Assembly (NCBI GenBank): GCA_012032475.1
Contig: JAAUSY010000028.1
Coordinates: 1-32,131 of the forward strand
Reading direction: 5' to 3'
DNA length: 32,131 nt
Source of the DNA: Chloroflexaceae bacterium
GTDB taxonomy: Bacteria; Chloroflexota; Chloroflexia; Chloroflexales; Chloroflexaceae
Numbering within the stretch: position 1 is the first letter of the stretch; each line of letters starts with the position of its first letter. Both the position numbers and the translations under genes were made by a program. Below the pieces are notes generated by a model. That model did no database searches and was not told the origin of the DNA. It saw only the letters and a program-made list of their open reading frames with translations. This document shows, piece after piece, positions 16,705 through 25,331 of this stretch.

Positions 16705-18585
16705 TCACTCCGCGACGACAACGCAGTTTCGCCCGGCGGCTTTGGCCTGGTAGAGCGCCGTATCGGATGCCTTGAGCACCGCCTCAACGGTTGTTCCGTG
16801 CTGCGGAAAGCAGGCGACCCCCAGGGAGAAGGTGATGGGGTCCATGAGCCGACCGGCGTGGGTCACCCGCAGCAGCGCCACCCCGGCGCGCAGTTCTTCC
16901 GCCCGCTTGCGGGCGTTTTCGAGCGCTGCGCCGGGGAGAATGACGGTAAATTCCTCCCCTCCATAGCGGCAGACGATATCCTCCTCGCGGACACTGGCTT
17001 GCAGGAAATTCCCCACTGCCTGGAGCATCGTATCACCGGCATCGTGCCCGTAGGTGTCGTTGAACATCTTGAAGTGGTCTATATCGAGCATAATGACCCC
17101 GACCGTGTAAGACTGGCGCTGCGCTTTGCTCAATTCCCGCTTGAGCATGTCCATCAGGTAGCGGCGGTTGAACAACCCCGTGAGGGCATCGTGGATGGAC
17201 TGGTCGTGCAGTTGCTCCCGCAGATGCAGGTTTGCCAGTGCCAGGGCGATGCGTTCGGCCACGGTCCGGGCCAGTTGCGCCTGGTGCTCAGGGGTCTGGT
17301 GGGGAAGCGTTGGGGTTCCCCGCAGGTGGAGCAGGCCGAATATCTTGCTCTGGGCAATGAGCGGCACGCAGAGGTGGGGTTCGGACGAATCTATGTGCTT
17401 GCAGGGCAACCCATGGGAAGCCGTGCCTTCGACCACGTTCAACTTTCCGACGCGCAGTGCCCAGCACGATTCGGGCGCAAACATCCGTTCATGGGGGAGG
17501 TATTTGCCCCAACTGGCAACGACTTCGGCCAGGCTGTGGGAGGGATTGAGGATATAGAGCGCCCCGGACTGCCCCTCGAAGAGCCGGGCGGCAAACTGTT
17601 CGACTACCATATAGGCCTCGTTCACGGTCAGGCAGCTCTGGAAATAATCGCCCATCTGGTTGATGAGCGTCACCTCGCGGTTGTTCTGCTCCAGCCTGGT
17701 TATCCAGCACGAAAGCTGCTGGTTGGCTTTCTGGAGTTCCTGCGCTGCCTGTTTGCTTTCGGTGATATCGCGAATAATCATGATGACCTGGTTGCCGCCG
17801 CAGGCCACCGCTCGCGCCTCAAAGTGGCGCGGTTTGCCCGCAACCTCCTGGGGGTATTCGGTGGTCTGGACGGTGCTGGTCTGGAGGGCCTGGTGCAGCA
17901 GCGTTTCTATCACCGTTGCGGTTTCCAGCGGCAGCACCTCGTGGGGTTGTTTGCCCAGGAAGTCCCCGGCGATGATGGCCGACTGGCGGGGTGAACTGGT
18001 GTAGTAGTCCACATACGTTCCATCGGCATCGTGAATGAACACCATGTCGGGAAGGGCATTCAGGATGGCCTGGTGCCGCGCCTCGCGCTGCTGGAACTGT
18101 TCTTCTCGCTCGCGCAGCAGACGCTCCGCTTGCCAGGAAGCGGGCGTATCGTGGATGACGTGGATGACCAGGCAAACCAGGGGATGACCAGGCAGTTCGA
18201 TGGGGAAGCTAGTCACCTGGACTTCGCGGGTGGCTCCCGACGCCAGCCGGTGGTGGCAAAACGGCGCTTCTGCCGTTTCCAACGGATCCAGGCTGATATC
18301 GGCCAGGTGCATCGTACGGAGTTGATGCGAGGAGTAGCCATAGAATGTCTCGGCCGCACGGTTCGCCTCGACAACCGCCCCGGTTGCTGGTTCGACCAGC
18401 AGCATGGGGGCGGGATGGTGCTCGAAGATGGCCCGGTAGATAGTATCGCCGTCGGTTTGCCTCTCTTCCATGGCTTTTCCCCCTGGCATAGATGCTTTTC
18501 CTGGCATCAGCGTACTCCCCGGCATCATTGGAACAACGCCATTGGGTCTGGTTTTGCGATGCTCAATTTCCATGGAGTTTATCAT
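16705..18585 (-). CDS. Diguanylate cyclase, PAS-PAS-GAF-GGDEF
   Basis: 626 residues, no membrane segment, so cytoplasmic. A Met/Pro/Gly-rich N-terminus precedes PAS (about 45-150), a second PAS (about 165-275), a coiled coil, GAF (about 303-455) and GGDEF (about 462-626). The signature is GGEEF at 542-546, and an inhibitory I-site RxxD (REED, 533-536) lies exactly five residues before it. The enzyme should therefore make cyclic di-GMP from GTP and be subject to product inhibition. PAS and GAF domains would sense redox, light or small ligands; no cofactor residue can be assigned. No EAL or PilZ domain is in the window. The neighbouring chemoreceptor points to motility or surface behaviour. Confidence 0.93.
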   Translation of the reverse strand: MINSMEIEHRKTRPNGVVPMMPGSTLMPGKASMPGGKAMEERQTDGDTIYRAIFEHHPAPMLLVEPATGAVVEANRAAETFYGYSSHQLRTMHLADISLDPLETAEAPFCHHRLASGATREVQVTSFPIELPGHPLVCLVIHVIHDTPASWQAERLLREREEQFQQREARHQAILNALPDMVFIHDADGTYVDYYTSSPRQSAIIAGDFLGKQPHEVLPLETATVIETLLHQALQTSTVQTTEYPQEVAGKPRHFEARAVACGGNQVIMIIRDITESKQAAQELQKANQQLSCWITRLEQNNREVTLINQMGDYFQSCLTVNEAYMVVEQFAARLFEGQSGALYILNPSHSLAEVVASWGKYLPHERMFAPESCWALRVGKLNVVEGTASHGLPCKHIDSSEPHLCVPLIAQSKIFGLLHLRGTPTLPHQTPEHQAQLARTVAERIALALANLHLREQLHDQSIHDALTGLFNRRYLMDMLKRELSKAQRQSYTVGVIMLDIDHFKMFNDTYGHDAGDTMLQAVGNFLQASVREEDIVCRYGGEEFTVILPGAALENARKRAEELRAGVALLRVTHAGRLMDPITFSLGVACFPQHGTTVEAVLKASDTALYQAKAAGRNCVVVAE

Positions 18586-18677
18586 AAGTAGTGCCCTTCT
18601 CCTGATGGGGCCTCATGGAGCTTCTTTTCCCTGGGTGTGGGCAAGCGTTCTCGTGGTTCGCTACTCCCTCTGGGAGC

Positions 18678-18716
18678 AAAACCCTCCCAGGGGAACCCCA
18701 ACCCTGGGAGGGTTTT
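18678..18716. terminator. Strong hairpin with A and T flanks, bidirectional terminator-like
   Basis: AAAACCCTCCCAGGG (18678-18692) is a perfect 15-base complement of CCCTGGGAGGGTTTT (18702-18716), with a nine-base loop. Because the arms carry A4 and T4, both strands read as stem plus T tract. On the plus strand CTCTCCTT follows. CTGGGAG at about 18670-18676 could instead pair with the left arm, an alternative fold on the plus strand. Confidence 0.6.
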
Positions 18717-19039
18717 CTCTCCTTGTCCGTCTATGGAATTCAGAAATTTATTGAGCGGGGGAGGGAAGGCCAGTGACGAGCGTTGTAGGGAGGAGCGCAA
18801 GGCGCTGCGCCTCTCCGAGTAACGAGCCTTGGCAAAGGCTCGAAAGCTGCTGGTCATACCAGTGATACCAGTGATGCATCATGGGTGGCGACTGACCAAC
18901 CGCTGCAAAGCCCCTGAACAGTGCCCGTCGCGAAGGTCTTCACCGGTATCTGGTCTGAGCCGAAACCTTACCGACCCCCGATAGTATCATGATAAACGCG
19001 CCGACCAGATTTTTTTGCGCCCGAACCCGACGAGACCGA

Positions 19040-19077
19040 CCAACAAGAAAGGCCAACAAGAAAGTCCAACAAGACGG
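19040..19077. repeat. Three tandem 13-base repeats after the chemoreceptor stop
   Basis: CCAACAAGAAAG occurs at 19040-19051 and 19053-19064, and CCAACAAGACGG at 19066-19077, each separated by one base. The array begins eight bases downstream of the chemoreceptor stop codon. Confidence 0.6.
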
Positions 19078-19084
19078 CTCATCA

Positions 19085-20947
19085 TCACAGGTGGTAGGCG
19101 GCAATGGCTTGTTGCAAGGATTTTGCCAGGGTATTCAAATCCCTTGCCGCGCTTTCGGCCTGCCGGGTGCTTGCCATCGTCTGGGCAGTCGCCTGCTGGA
19201 TGGCGCTCATCGCCTGCCCAATCTGCTCCATGCCCGATGTTTGCTGGTGGGCCGCGGCGGCCATCTGGGTATTGGTCTGGGCCCCGCCCTCAACTTCCTC
19301 CGCGATCTTGTGGATAACCTGCCCGGCCTCCTTCGAGAGTTTGACCCCCAGTTCGACCCCTTTGGTGCCCTCTTCGGTCACCATGACGGCGGCATTGGTC
19401 GAGCGCTGGATTTCGTCCAGAATCTCGCGTACCTGAACGGTGGCGGCTTTGCTGCGTTCGGCCAGTTCGCGCACGTTCTGGGCGACGACGGCAAAGCTCT
19501 TGCCCTGCTCGCCGGCGCGGGCTGCTTCGATGGCTGCATTGAGCGCCAGCATATTGCTCTGGTCAGCGATTTCGCTGACGGTGGTGGTGATGGCTCCAAT
19601 CGCCTGGGTTTGCTCCGACAGGTTCAGAATGGTCTGGGCGATGCTCTCAACGCGCTTTCGTATCAACCCCATGCTCTCAATGGTCTCTTCAACAGTGTGG
19701 GTGCCCTGCCGGGCAACCTTCAGGGCTTCCTGGCTGTCCCGAACCACCTCGCTGGCCTGTTGCGCCACCCGCCGGGCAATGGTCTTGACTTCTTCCAGGG
19801 TGGTGGAGGTCTGGGTCACCGACGATGATTGTTCGGCCGTGCTTGAGGCCTGCTGGGTCGTTGCTGCAAGGATTTCGGCAGCGGCGGCGGAGATGTTGGT
19901 GCTGGCCTCTTGCACCTGCCGCGTAATCTGGTGCAGTCCATCCACCATCCGATTCAAGTCGTGCCCAAGCAGCGACAATTCGTCGTCATGTCCATTGACG
20001 TTCAGACGCGCCGTCAGGTTCCCCTGGGCAACATCTCTGGCAAAGGCGCTGTAGGTTCGAACCACCTCTTCGAGGTATTCCTTGGCAACCTTGGTCGCAC
20101 TGGCGGCCCGAAGCTCTTCATTGGCGCGGTGCTGTTCGTGGATCTGGGCGCGGATGGTGTCGGCCATCTGCCGGAACGCTGCGGCCATCATCCCCACCTC
20201 GTCGCGACCGACCGGCATCTCATACGTTTCGTCCAGGTGGCCTTCGGCCATGCCGGTGGCGGCGCGAGCGACCATATTGACGCGGCGGGCGATGTTGCTG
20301 GCAACGAAGAATACGGCCAGCAACCCGATGAACAGGGCGGCCCCGGTGCCGCCAAACAGCGTCGCCTTTTCTACCATCGCGGCTCGCTGCGATTCCAGGC
20401 GGCGGTCCTCCAGCAGCGAGACTTCGACGCCCCGAAATTGTGCGATGAGCGAGCGGATATTGTCGGAATGGGTCTTGCCCACCCGGCGGGACACCAGTTC
20501 TTCGACCTCGCTCATGGTCGCCTGCCCTTCTTCGACCTCGCGGCGGAGGGCGATGACTGTTTCCAGGGCGTTGCGGTTCCACACCTGCACCTCCTGGTCT
20601 ATCTCCAGCAGCAGGGCGCTCTGGGAGGGGTTGTGGCTTACCATCTCTTGCAACCGCGCCAGCGTTTGTTCGTAGCTGCGGAGACCTTCGGTGTAGGGTT
20701 CGAGAAATGGTTCGTCGCCGGTGAGCGCAAACCCTCGTTCGCCCGTCTCCATATTGAGGAGTTGGAGCAGCAGGTTGTCGGTCTGATTGATAATTTCGTG
20801 GGTGCGGCTCACTTCGTGTTCGCGCTCCTGGGACGACAGGATGCTGCGATAGACCACCACGGCAACGATGACATTCAGCAGCAATACCAGGGCCACGACG
20901 GAGAGAATTTTGTTGCGAATCTGAATATTGTGAAAGAGTTGTATCAT
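19085..20947 (-). CDS. Methyl-accepting chemotaxis protein with CHASE3 sensor
   Basis: 620 residues. A membrane helix at about 13-33 and another at 198-219 flank a CHASE3-type periplasmic helical sensor with the family motif ETGERGFALTGDEPFLEPY. One or two HAMP segments follow (about 220-272, and possibly 290-345). The signalling domain (about 340-600) has the hairpin tip ADQSNMLALNAAIEAARAGEQGKSFAVVA; the usual VADEVR here reads VAQNVR, two substitutions at the edge of the CheA/CheW contact. No CheA, CheW, CheR or CheB gene is in the window, so it feeds a distant array, perhaps for gliding or type IV pili. It is preceded by two palindromic operator-like sites. Confidence 0.93.
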   Translation of the reverse strand: MIQLFHNIQIRNKILSVVALVLLLNVIVAVVVYRSILSSQEREHEVSRTHEIINQTDNLLLQLLNMETGERGFALTGDEPFLEPYTEGLRSYEQTLARLQEMVSHNPSQSALLLEIDQEVQVWNRNALETVIALRREVEEGQATMSEVEELVSRRVGKTHSDNIRSLIAQFRGVEVSLLEDRRLESQRAAMVEKATLFGGTGAALFIGLLAVFFVASNIARRVNMVARAATGMAEGHLDETYEMPVGRDEVGMMAAAFRQMADTIRAQIHEQHRANEELRAASATKVAKEYLEEVVRTYSAFARDVAQGNLTARLNVNGHDDELSLLGHDLNRMVDGLHQITRQVQEASTNISAAAAEILAATTQQASSTAEQSSSVTQTSTTLEEVKTIARRVAQQASEVVRDSQEALKVARQGTHTVEETIESMGLIRKRVESIAQTILNLSEQTQAIGAITTTVSEIADQSNMLALNAAIEAARAGEQGKSFAVVAQNVRELAERSKAATVQVREILDEIQRSTNAAVMVTEEGTKGVELGVKLSKEAGQVIHKIAEEVEGGAQTNTQMAAAAHQQTSGMEQIGQAMSAIQQATAQTMASTRQAESAARDLNTLAKSLQQAIAAYHL

Positions 20948-21001
20948 TGCGCAGCCTCCTGATGCCAGTGTTCTGAAATCTCTGTATCTTTCTTAAGGAA
21001 G

Positions 21002-21039
21002 GGAAGAAAGCCAGGACAACGTTGTCCCGGCTTTCTTCC
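21002..21039. promoter_or_regulatory. 38-base near-perfect palindrome upstream of the chemoreceptor gene
   Basis: GGAAGAAAGCC (21002-21012) pairs with GGCTTTCTTCC (21029-21039). Inside, after one A/C mismatch, lies the perfect 14-base palindrome GGACAACGTTGTCC (21014-21027). It could be an operator core inside a cruciform, or a terminator for the upstream radical SAM operon, since TTCCCTTCCTT follows on the minus strand. Confidence 0.6.
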
Positions 21040-21067
21040 TAAGAGAAGACTTGTTGGGTATCGGTCG

Positions 21068-21081
21068 GGACGACGTTGTCC
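21068..21081. promoter_or_regulatory. Second copy of the GGACRACGTTGTCC palindrome
   Basis: GGACGACGTTGTCC matches the core at 21014-21027 in 13 of 14 positions. The centres are 54 bp apart, close to five helical turns, so both would face the same side of the DNA. Both lie within 135 bp upstream of the chemoreceptor start. Confidence 0.5.
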
Positions 21082-21105
21082 ATCCATGTACCTGTTCTTG
21101 CTGGT

Positions 21106-21111
21106 AGTATA
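21106..21111 (-). promoter_or_regulatory. Possible -10 box of the chemoreceptor gene
   Basis: TATACT on the minus strand, five of six to consensus, without a recognisable -35. Transcription from here would start near 21099, placing both palindromes just downstream of the start site, where a bound repressor would block. Confidence 0.3.
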
Positions 21112-21174
21112 GCGAATGACGAAGGCAACGGCTATACGTCATGGTACGTATATGTTAGCTGAAAAACTTCGTAC

Positions 21175-21198
21175 GTCGTCTGGTCGTCTGGTCGTTTG
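21175..21198. repeat. Three tandem 8-base repeats
   Basis: GTCGTCTG twice then GTCGTTTG, head to tail. A six-base inverted repeat (ATACGT/ACGTAT, 21134-21151) lies next to it. Both are in the intergenic region between the radical SAM and chemoreceptor genes. Confidence 0.55.
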
Positions 21199-21290
21199 CC
21201 TGACGGTCGTGGTTTGCCAGAAGCTATGGTAAAATAGCCCTCCAACGGGGTCCGAACCCGTGAAACAATCGGTCGCTCCTTTCTGGTTCT

Positions 21291-21342
21291 GTGTGGGCTG
21301 TGTCGGGTTGTCCATTGTCCAACCGGGGGATACAGCCCGCAC
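21291..21342 (-). terminator. Nested hairpin just after the radical SAM gene
   Basis: GTGTGGGCTGT (21291-21301) pairs with ACAGCCCGCAC (21332-21342) with one mismatch. GGTTG/CAACC (21306-21310 with 21320-21324) forms an inner stem. It starts 13 bases after the radical SAM stop. No immediate T tract follows, although a second small stem (ACGGG/CCCGT) and CTATTTT come further downstream at about 21230-21260. Confidence 0.4.
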
Positions 21343-21354
21343 AGGTTATGGAGA

Positions 21355-22527
21355 TCAGGAAGTATGTCCCTGCGTCTCCCGACCCACTTCTCTCGCTTGC
21401 ATCAGCGGGTCCCCCTCGCACTGATTGAGCACAGCCTCGGCACGGCACCCTCCCCCACACTGCGCGAAGGCCGAACACGCCCGGCACGGCTCAGGAACCA
21501 GCCCCCGCCACGCTTCCATGGTGGGGGAGCGCCAGATAGCAGCAAGCGGTGTGGTGAGCAGGTTGCCGGCGGTCTGTGGCGCATGGTTGCAGGGCCGCAC
21601 ATTGCCCCACGGGTCAATGGTGGCGCAAGCTGTCCCCGCAAGGCACCCCTCGACGGATACGGATACGCTGACCCCGCAATGCGGCAGAACCGTTCCGATG
21701 CGGGTAGGGTAGCCGTCTCCGGCAAGGCGCTCAACCGTGCGAATCGCCTGCAAGAACGCCGCACGGGTGGGCGTCAGGTGCGGCACCGGGCGACCAATGA
21801 AGCGGTTGAACACGGACCACCCGGCCCCGATGGACCGCGACAGGTGGACCAGCGCCTCGACCTGGGGGGCGTTCTGGCGCGTTATCACGGTGCTGGTGTG
21901 GATGGGGAGGCCGGCGTGAGCTGCCCGCCGGAGGTTCGCGACGGTTTCGGCAAACGAGCCAGGCACCCCGGTGAACGCTTCGTGGGCCTGCGCCTCGGCC
22001 CCGTGCAGCGAAACCAGCACCCCCACGCATTCGGGGGTGCGTTGCAGCAGGGCTATGAGCGACTCCGTATCGTTCCACCGCCCATTGGTGAAGAGCGTGA
22101 AGGGGATGCGGCGCTGCTGAATGGCTGCAACGATGGCGGCAAAGTGGGGGTGGCAGGTCGGTTCGCCTCCGGTGAGCTTCAGACGCCGCGCATGCGGGGC
22201 AATGATATCGAGCACCTGCGCCCACTGGTCGGGGGACATGGGGGGCGAGACGGAGCGGAGGGGAACGGAGGCACGGTGTGGGGAAAAGACGTTCCCACAC
22301 CCGGCGCAGCGGCTATTGCAGGCCGCAGTCAGTTCAAGCGCATAGACCGACGGGACGGTGGGGGGAGCAGCGGGCCATGCTCCTTCTTCCCCCACCGTTG
22401 CGCAGTCGCAGTCAAAATCCAGGGTATGGGACCTGGTGAGCATCTGGTTCTGGTTCTGGCTCTGGTTCTGGTCCGGGGTTCGTTCTGGTCCACACCGTTC
22501 GACCCCGTGGGTTGGAAGCTCGGTCAT
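21355..22527 (-). CDS. Radical SAM/SPASM domain protein without a recognition domain
   Basis: 390 residues. An N-terminal Gln/Asn-rich stretch (DQNQSQNQNQ, from a six-base DNA repeat) leads to the radical SAM motif CxxxCxxC at Cys70, Cys74 and Cys77, with GGEP at 120-123. The C-terminus is a SPASM-type Cys cluster: Cys295, 301, 313, then CRAC (348-351), Cys357, Cys361 and Cys370, enough for one or two auxiliary Fe-S clusters. SPASM enzymes usually modify peptides or proteins; no PqqD-like domain is fused here. It lies 30 bp after the STAND ATPase gene in the same operon, which is an unusual pairing. No obvious substrate gene is adjacent; a 67-codon frame after it (21139-21342) overlaps hairpins and is doubtful. 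Confidence 0.88.
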   Translation of the reverse strand: MTELPTHGVERCGPERTPDQNQSQNQNQMLTRSHTLDFDCDCATVGEEGAWPAAPPTVPSVYALELTAACNSRCAGCGNVFSPHRASVPLRSVSPPMSPDQWAQVLDIIAPHARRLKLTGGEPTCHPHFAAIVAAIQQRRIPFTLFTNGRWNDTESLIALLQRTPECVGVLVSLHGAEAQAHEAFTGVPGSFAETVANLRRAAHAGLPIHTSTVITRQNAPQVEALVHLSRSIGAGWSVFNRFIGRPVPHLTPTRAAFLQAIRTVERLAGDGYPTRIGTVLPHCGVSVSVSVEGCLAGTACATIDPWGNVRPCNHAPQTAGNLLTTPLAAIWRSPTMEAWRGLVPEPCRACSAFAQCGGGCRAEAVLNQCEGDPLMQAREVGRETQGHTS

Positions 22528-22557
22528 GCAACAGGTCTCCCACGACAGAAAAGGCTT

Positions 22558-25242
22558 TTATGAGAAGCGCACCAGCACATCCAGGCAGAGTTCTTTGAGC
22601 GCCACCAGGGGTGAGGCAGGGTGCAGGTCGGCATATCGCACTTCAATCATCTGGCACATGGACCGCTGAGTCTCCGCCGGGGCGTCGAAGAAGCGGTCGC
22701 GCACCTGTTCGAACAGCGCCCGAAAACTGGACTGGCTGTAGGCTGCCAGAATCTCACACGCCTCCAGGTAGGTGACAAACGCCCCCAACCCGTCGCCTCT
22801 GGCATAGGCCAGGTTGCCTTCTAGCTCGACCATGCGGCCCTTCTCCAGCTTATAGTCATGGTCTTTCAGGATATCTTGAAGCTCGTGCCAGCAGGCTTCA
22901 TCCTTGCGCTGGTCTTTGAAAAAGGCAATGAGCAGCAGGTCTACCAGCACGCTGGCTATCAGGTGGTCGTCCAGCACCTCGCGGGCCTGCTCCAGCGCCT
23001 GAAGCGCGTGCTGCTCGGCTTGGTCGTATTTCGTGCGGACTTCCTGGGGCGATGCGCCCTGGCTCGCCAGCGACTTTGCCTCTTCCATATCAATGCGGGA
23101 TGCCTGCTGGAGCGCCCGCGCCCGGATATTGGGGCGGTCGTTGCGCAGGCCACGGGCGAGCAGCAGCCGGGCCGTGTCAAACTTCTGGGCATGGCATTCG
23201 GCCGCCGCCACATTGACCTGCATCAGGGCCGCGTTGTTGGTGTCGCCCACCAGTTCGCACAGGTCCACGGCGGTGCGGTGGTGGCGCAGCGCCAGCACAT
23301 AGTCGCCCATGGCCTCGGCAATGCGTCCCCTGGTCGAGTAGCTAAAGCCAAGCCCGTGGATATTGCCCTGTTCACGGCGCATCCGCAGGGCGCGTTCGGC
23401 CATATTGTCGGCCCGGATGAGGTTTCCGTTCAGCATATAGACGAAGGCCAGATTATTGAGCGTGGCGGCGTACTGGCCGGGGTCCTGGTCTTCGTCCAGG
23501 AGCCGCAGCACTTGCAGATAGGCTTCTTCGGCCTCGTTCCAGTGCCCCTGGCGGCGAAAGGCCAGCCCCAGGCGGTTGTGTATCTTGAGTTCGAGCACCG
23601 GGTCTTCGGCGGCTTCAGCCATCTCCAGGGCCACTTTGAAGTGGGTGACCTTGTCGGCCGGGTCGTTCGCGGTGTCGGCCAGCACGATGAAGGCTTTGGC
23701 CGCATCCGCCGGGTCAATGTCGGGCAGGTCCAGCGCTTTTTCGGCCAGGTGAGCGGCCCGCTGCATCTCGCCCTTTTCGAGCAAAATCTGGGCGAACCGT
23801 ACCTGGAACTGCGCCGAATCTACCTGCTGCGGGGCAACCCTGGGCACGGCCTTGACCAGCGCGTCCATCTGGACGAGCGAGTAGTGATAGGTGAGGGCTT
23901 CGTCAAACAGGCGGTTCAGGTAGTCCCAACCCTCCTTTTCGGAGATGGTGAACTGGTAGTACAGACATTCCATCTGCAAGTCTCGTTTGGGCCAGTATTC
24001 GTCGGGGATGGGGAACTTTTCGCGGTGGACGGAGGCTGCCGTTGCCAGGGTGGGCTTCAGGCTGCGAGAAAGTTTGTCCTGGACAATGGTATTCAGGCGC
24101 TCAATCTCCGGAAGGTAGTAGGAGTCTATTGCCATCTGCGCCAGCGACAGTCGCTGTGACCCGTCCGGGTCCACCACCGGCCAGACGTGTTCTCGCAGCA
24201 ACCGTTGGACCTCTTCGTGCAGCAGCCGCCCTTCGGCGAGCAGCGAGGGCCGAACTTCGACCAGGCGCTTGAGTTCTTCGTCCACGCGGCGCAGTTCGGC
24301 TTCGCCGTGCTGGTCGTCGGCAAGCTCCAGCGCCTGCCGCAGGATGCCCCGGTCGTAGCGCTGGTTCAGGTGGGAAAGCACGAGCACGGCGCGGTCAATG
24401 GGGCGGCGCAGGGCTTGGATGTCTGCCACCAGCGCCCGTTCAAAATCTTTGTCGTTATCCCGAAGGCTCGCCACGAAACCTTCGCTCCGGGCGGCCATCC
24501 GGCTGGCGCTGAGCGCCACGAGGAGCGGGTGCCCGGCAGTGAGCCGGACAATGGCTTGCCGGGTTTCGGAGGGGATAGGAACAGGCACCGCTGCGGCAAG
24601 GTAGGCGGCGGTCTCGTCGGGTGAAAAGGCCCCCAGTTCATAGGGGTCGTGCATGGTCCACCGTCGGTAGTATTCGGAAATCTCGGCAAATACTTCGGAG
24701 GTGAACGCGGTCGGGCGTCCGGCGAGAATCATGACGGTATTGGGCAGATTGGCCGCAAGCAAGTTCGTCCGCTGGATATCTTCCAGGGCGTTTTCTGTGT
24801 CCATGGCATCACTCAAGACCAGGGTTCGCTTTTCCTGGCTTATCTGCCAGATGAGGTCAATGCCAAAGTGGTAGATTTTTTGTTGTTCTTCGCGCACCCG
24901 GTCGGGGTCGGGTTCTGCCTTCAGCAAGGATTCCCAGTCGGCCATCCGCTGGTGGTATTCGGCGATATGCTGCTCGGTCATATAGGCACCGAACTGCTCG
25001 ATGACATGGAGGCTCAGCCCCGGCAAGCTCTGCGGGCGGGCTTCGCCATAGTCAATGCGCACCACCAGCACCCCCGCGTCCGCTCGGTAGCGGTGGTAGA
25101 GGTGGCGGAGGAGCCGGGTTTTGCCCATCCCCGACTCGCCCACTATCCGCAGCATGTGCCTGGCCCCCGTAGGGTCGCGGAGCATCCGGTCTACCAGGTG
25201 CAGCGCTTCGTCCCGACCAACAAAGATATCCTGAGCATCCAT
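22558..25242 (-). CDS. STAND-type ATPase with TPR-like repeats
   Basis: 894 residues. IFVGRDEALHLVDRML opens an AAA_16/NACHT-like ATPase with Walker A GESGMGKT (35-42) and Walker B-like LVLSDAMD (141-148), followed by a sensor strand VMILAGRP. A winged-helix-like region (about 270-370) and then TPR-type helical hairpins (about 470-800) follow, with repeats such as ALEMAEAAEDPVLELKIHNRLGLAFRRQGHWNEAEEAYLQ. No C-terminal DNA-binding domain of the LuxR type is seen, unlike MalT, so it is a signalling or scaffold ATPase rather than an obvious transcription factor. AGAGG lies eight bases before the ATG. It is transcribed with the downstream radical SAM enzyme. Confidence 0.9.
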   Translation of the reverse strand: MDAQDIFVGRDEALHLVDRMLRDPTGARHMLRIVGESGMGKTRLLRHLYHRYRADAGVLVVRIDYGEARPQSLPGLSLHVIEQFGAYMTEQHIAEYHQRMADWESLLKAEPDPDRVREEQQKIYHFGIDLIWQISQEKRTLVLSDAMDTENALEDIQRTNLLAANLPNTVMILAGRPTAFTSEVFAEISEYYRRWTMHDPYELGAFSPDETAAYLAAAVPVPIPSETRQAIVRLTAGHPLLVALSASRMAARSEGFVASLRDNDKDFERALVADIQALRRPIDRAVLVLSHLNQRYDRGILRQALELADDQHGEAELRRVDEELKRLVEVRPSLLAEGRLLHEEVQRLLREHVWPVVDPDGSQRLSLAQMAIDSYYLPEIERLNTIVQDKLSRSLKPTLATAASVHREKFPIPDEYWPKRDLQMECLYYQFTISEKEGWDYLNRLFDEALTYHYSLVQMDALVKAVPRVAPQQVDSAQFQVRFAQILLEKGEMQRAAHLAEKALDLPDIDPADAAKAFIVLADTANDPADKVTHFKVALEMAEAAEDPVLELKIHNRLGLAFRRQGHWNEAEEAYLQVLRLLDEDQDPGQYAATLNNLAFVYMLNGNLIRADNMAERALRMRREQGNIHGLGFSYSTRGRIAEAMGDYVLALRHHRTAVDLCELVGDTNNAALMQVNVAAAECHAQKFDTARLLLARGLRNDRPNIRARALQQASRIDMEEAKSLASQGASPQEVRTKYDQAEQHALQALEQAREVLDDHLIASVLVDLLLIAFFKDQRKDEACWHELQDILKDHDYKLEKGRMVELEGNLAYARGDGLGAFVTYLEACEILAAYSQSSFRALFEQVRDRFFDAPAETQRSMCQMIEVRYADLHPASPLVALKELCLDVLVRFS

Positions 25243-25331
25243 ACGATACGCCTCTCTCTTTTGCCCATGGCCCCGCCTTTTGAACCACCAGGAACCGAAC
25301 CCCTCCCGAACCGCGGTTTTCTCGCTTCGAT

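Larger units (their letters stand above)
18586..19084. other. Intergenic region between the chemoreceptor and diguanylate cyclase genes
   Basis: About 500 bp with no convincing gene. It holds a 15-bp perfect hairpin (18678-18716), a nine-base tandem duplication (ATACCAGTG twice, 18856-18873), a seven-T run near 19010 and a 13-base triple repeat just after the chemoreceptor stop. A 91-codon minus-strand frame (18582-18857) is Arg/Ser/Pro-rich, spans the hairpin and is probably not real. I looked for a cyclic di-GMP riboswitch upstream of the cyclase and did not see its conserved core. Confidence 0.5.

Noticed and set aside
18582..18857. 91-codon minus-strand frame before the diguanylate cyclase
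   Set aside because: It spans a 15-base perfect hairpin, is Arg/Ser/Pro-rich, and lacks a ribosome site and any recognisable motif.
18840..19010. Possible cyclic di-GMP riboswitch upstream of the diguanylate cyclase
   Set aside because: The conserved GEMM core and tetraloop-receptor pieces are not visible on either strand.
21225..21265. tRNA-like T-arm (ACGGGTTCGGACCCCGT on the minus strand)
   Set aside because: No anticodon arm, D-arm or acceptor stem could be found at the right distances; it is a simple small hairpin.
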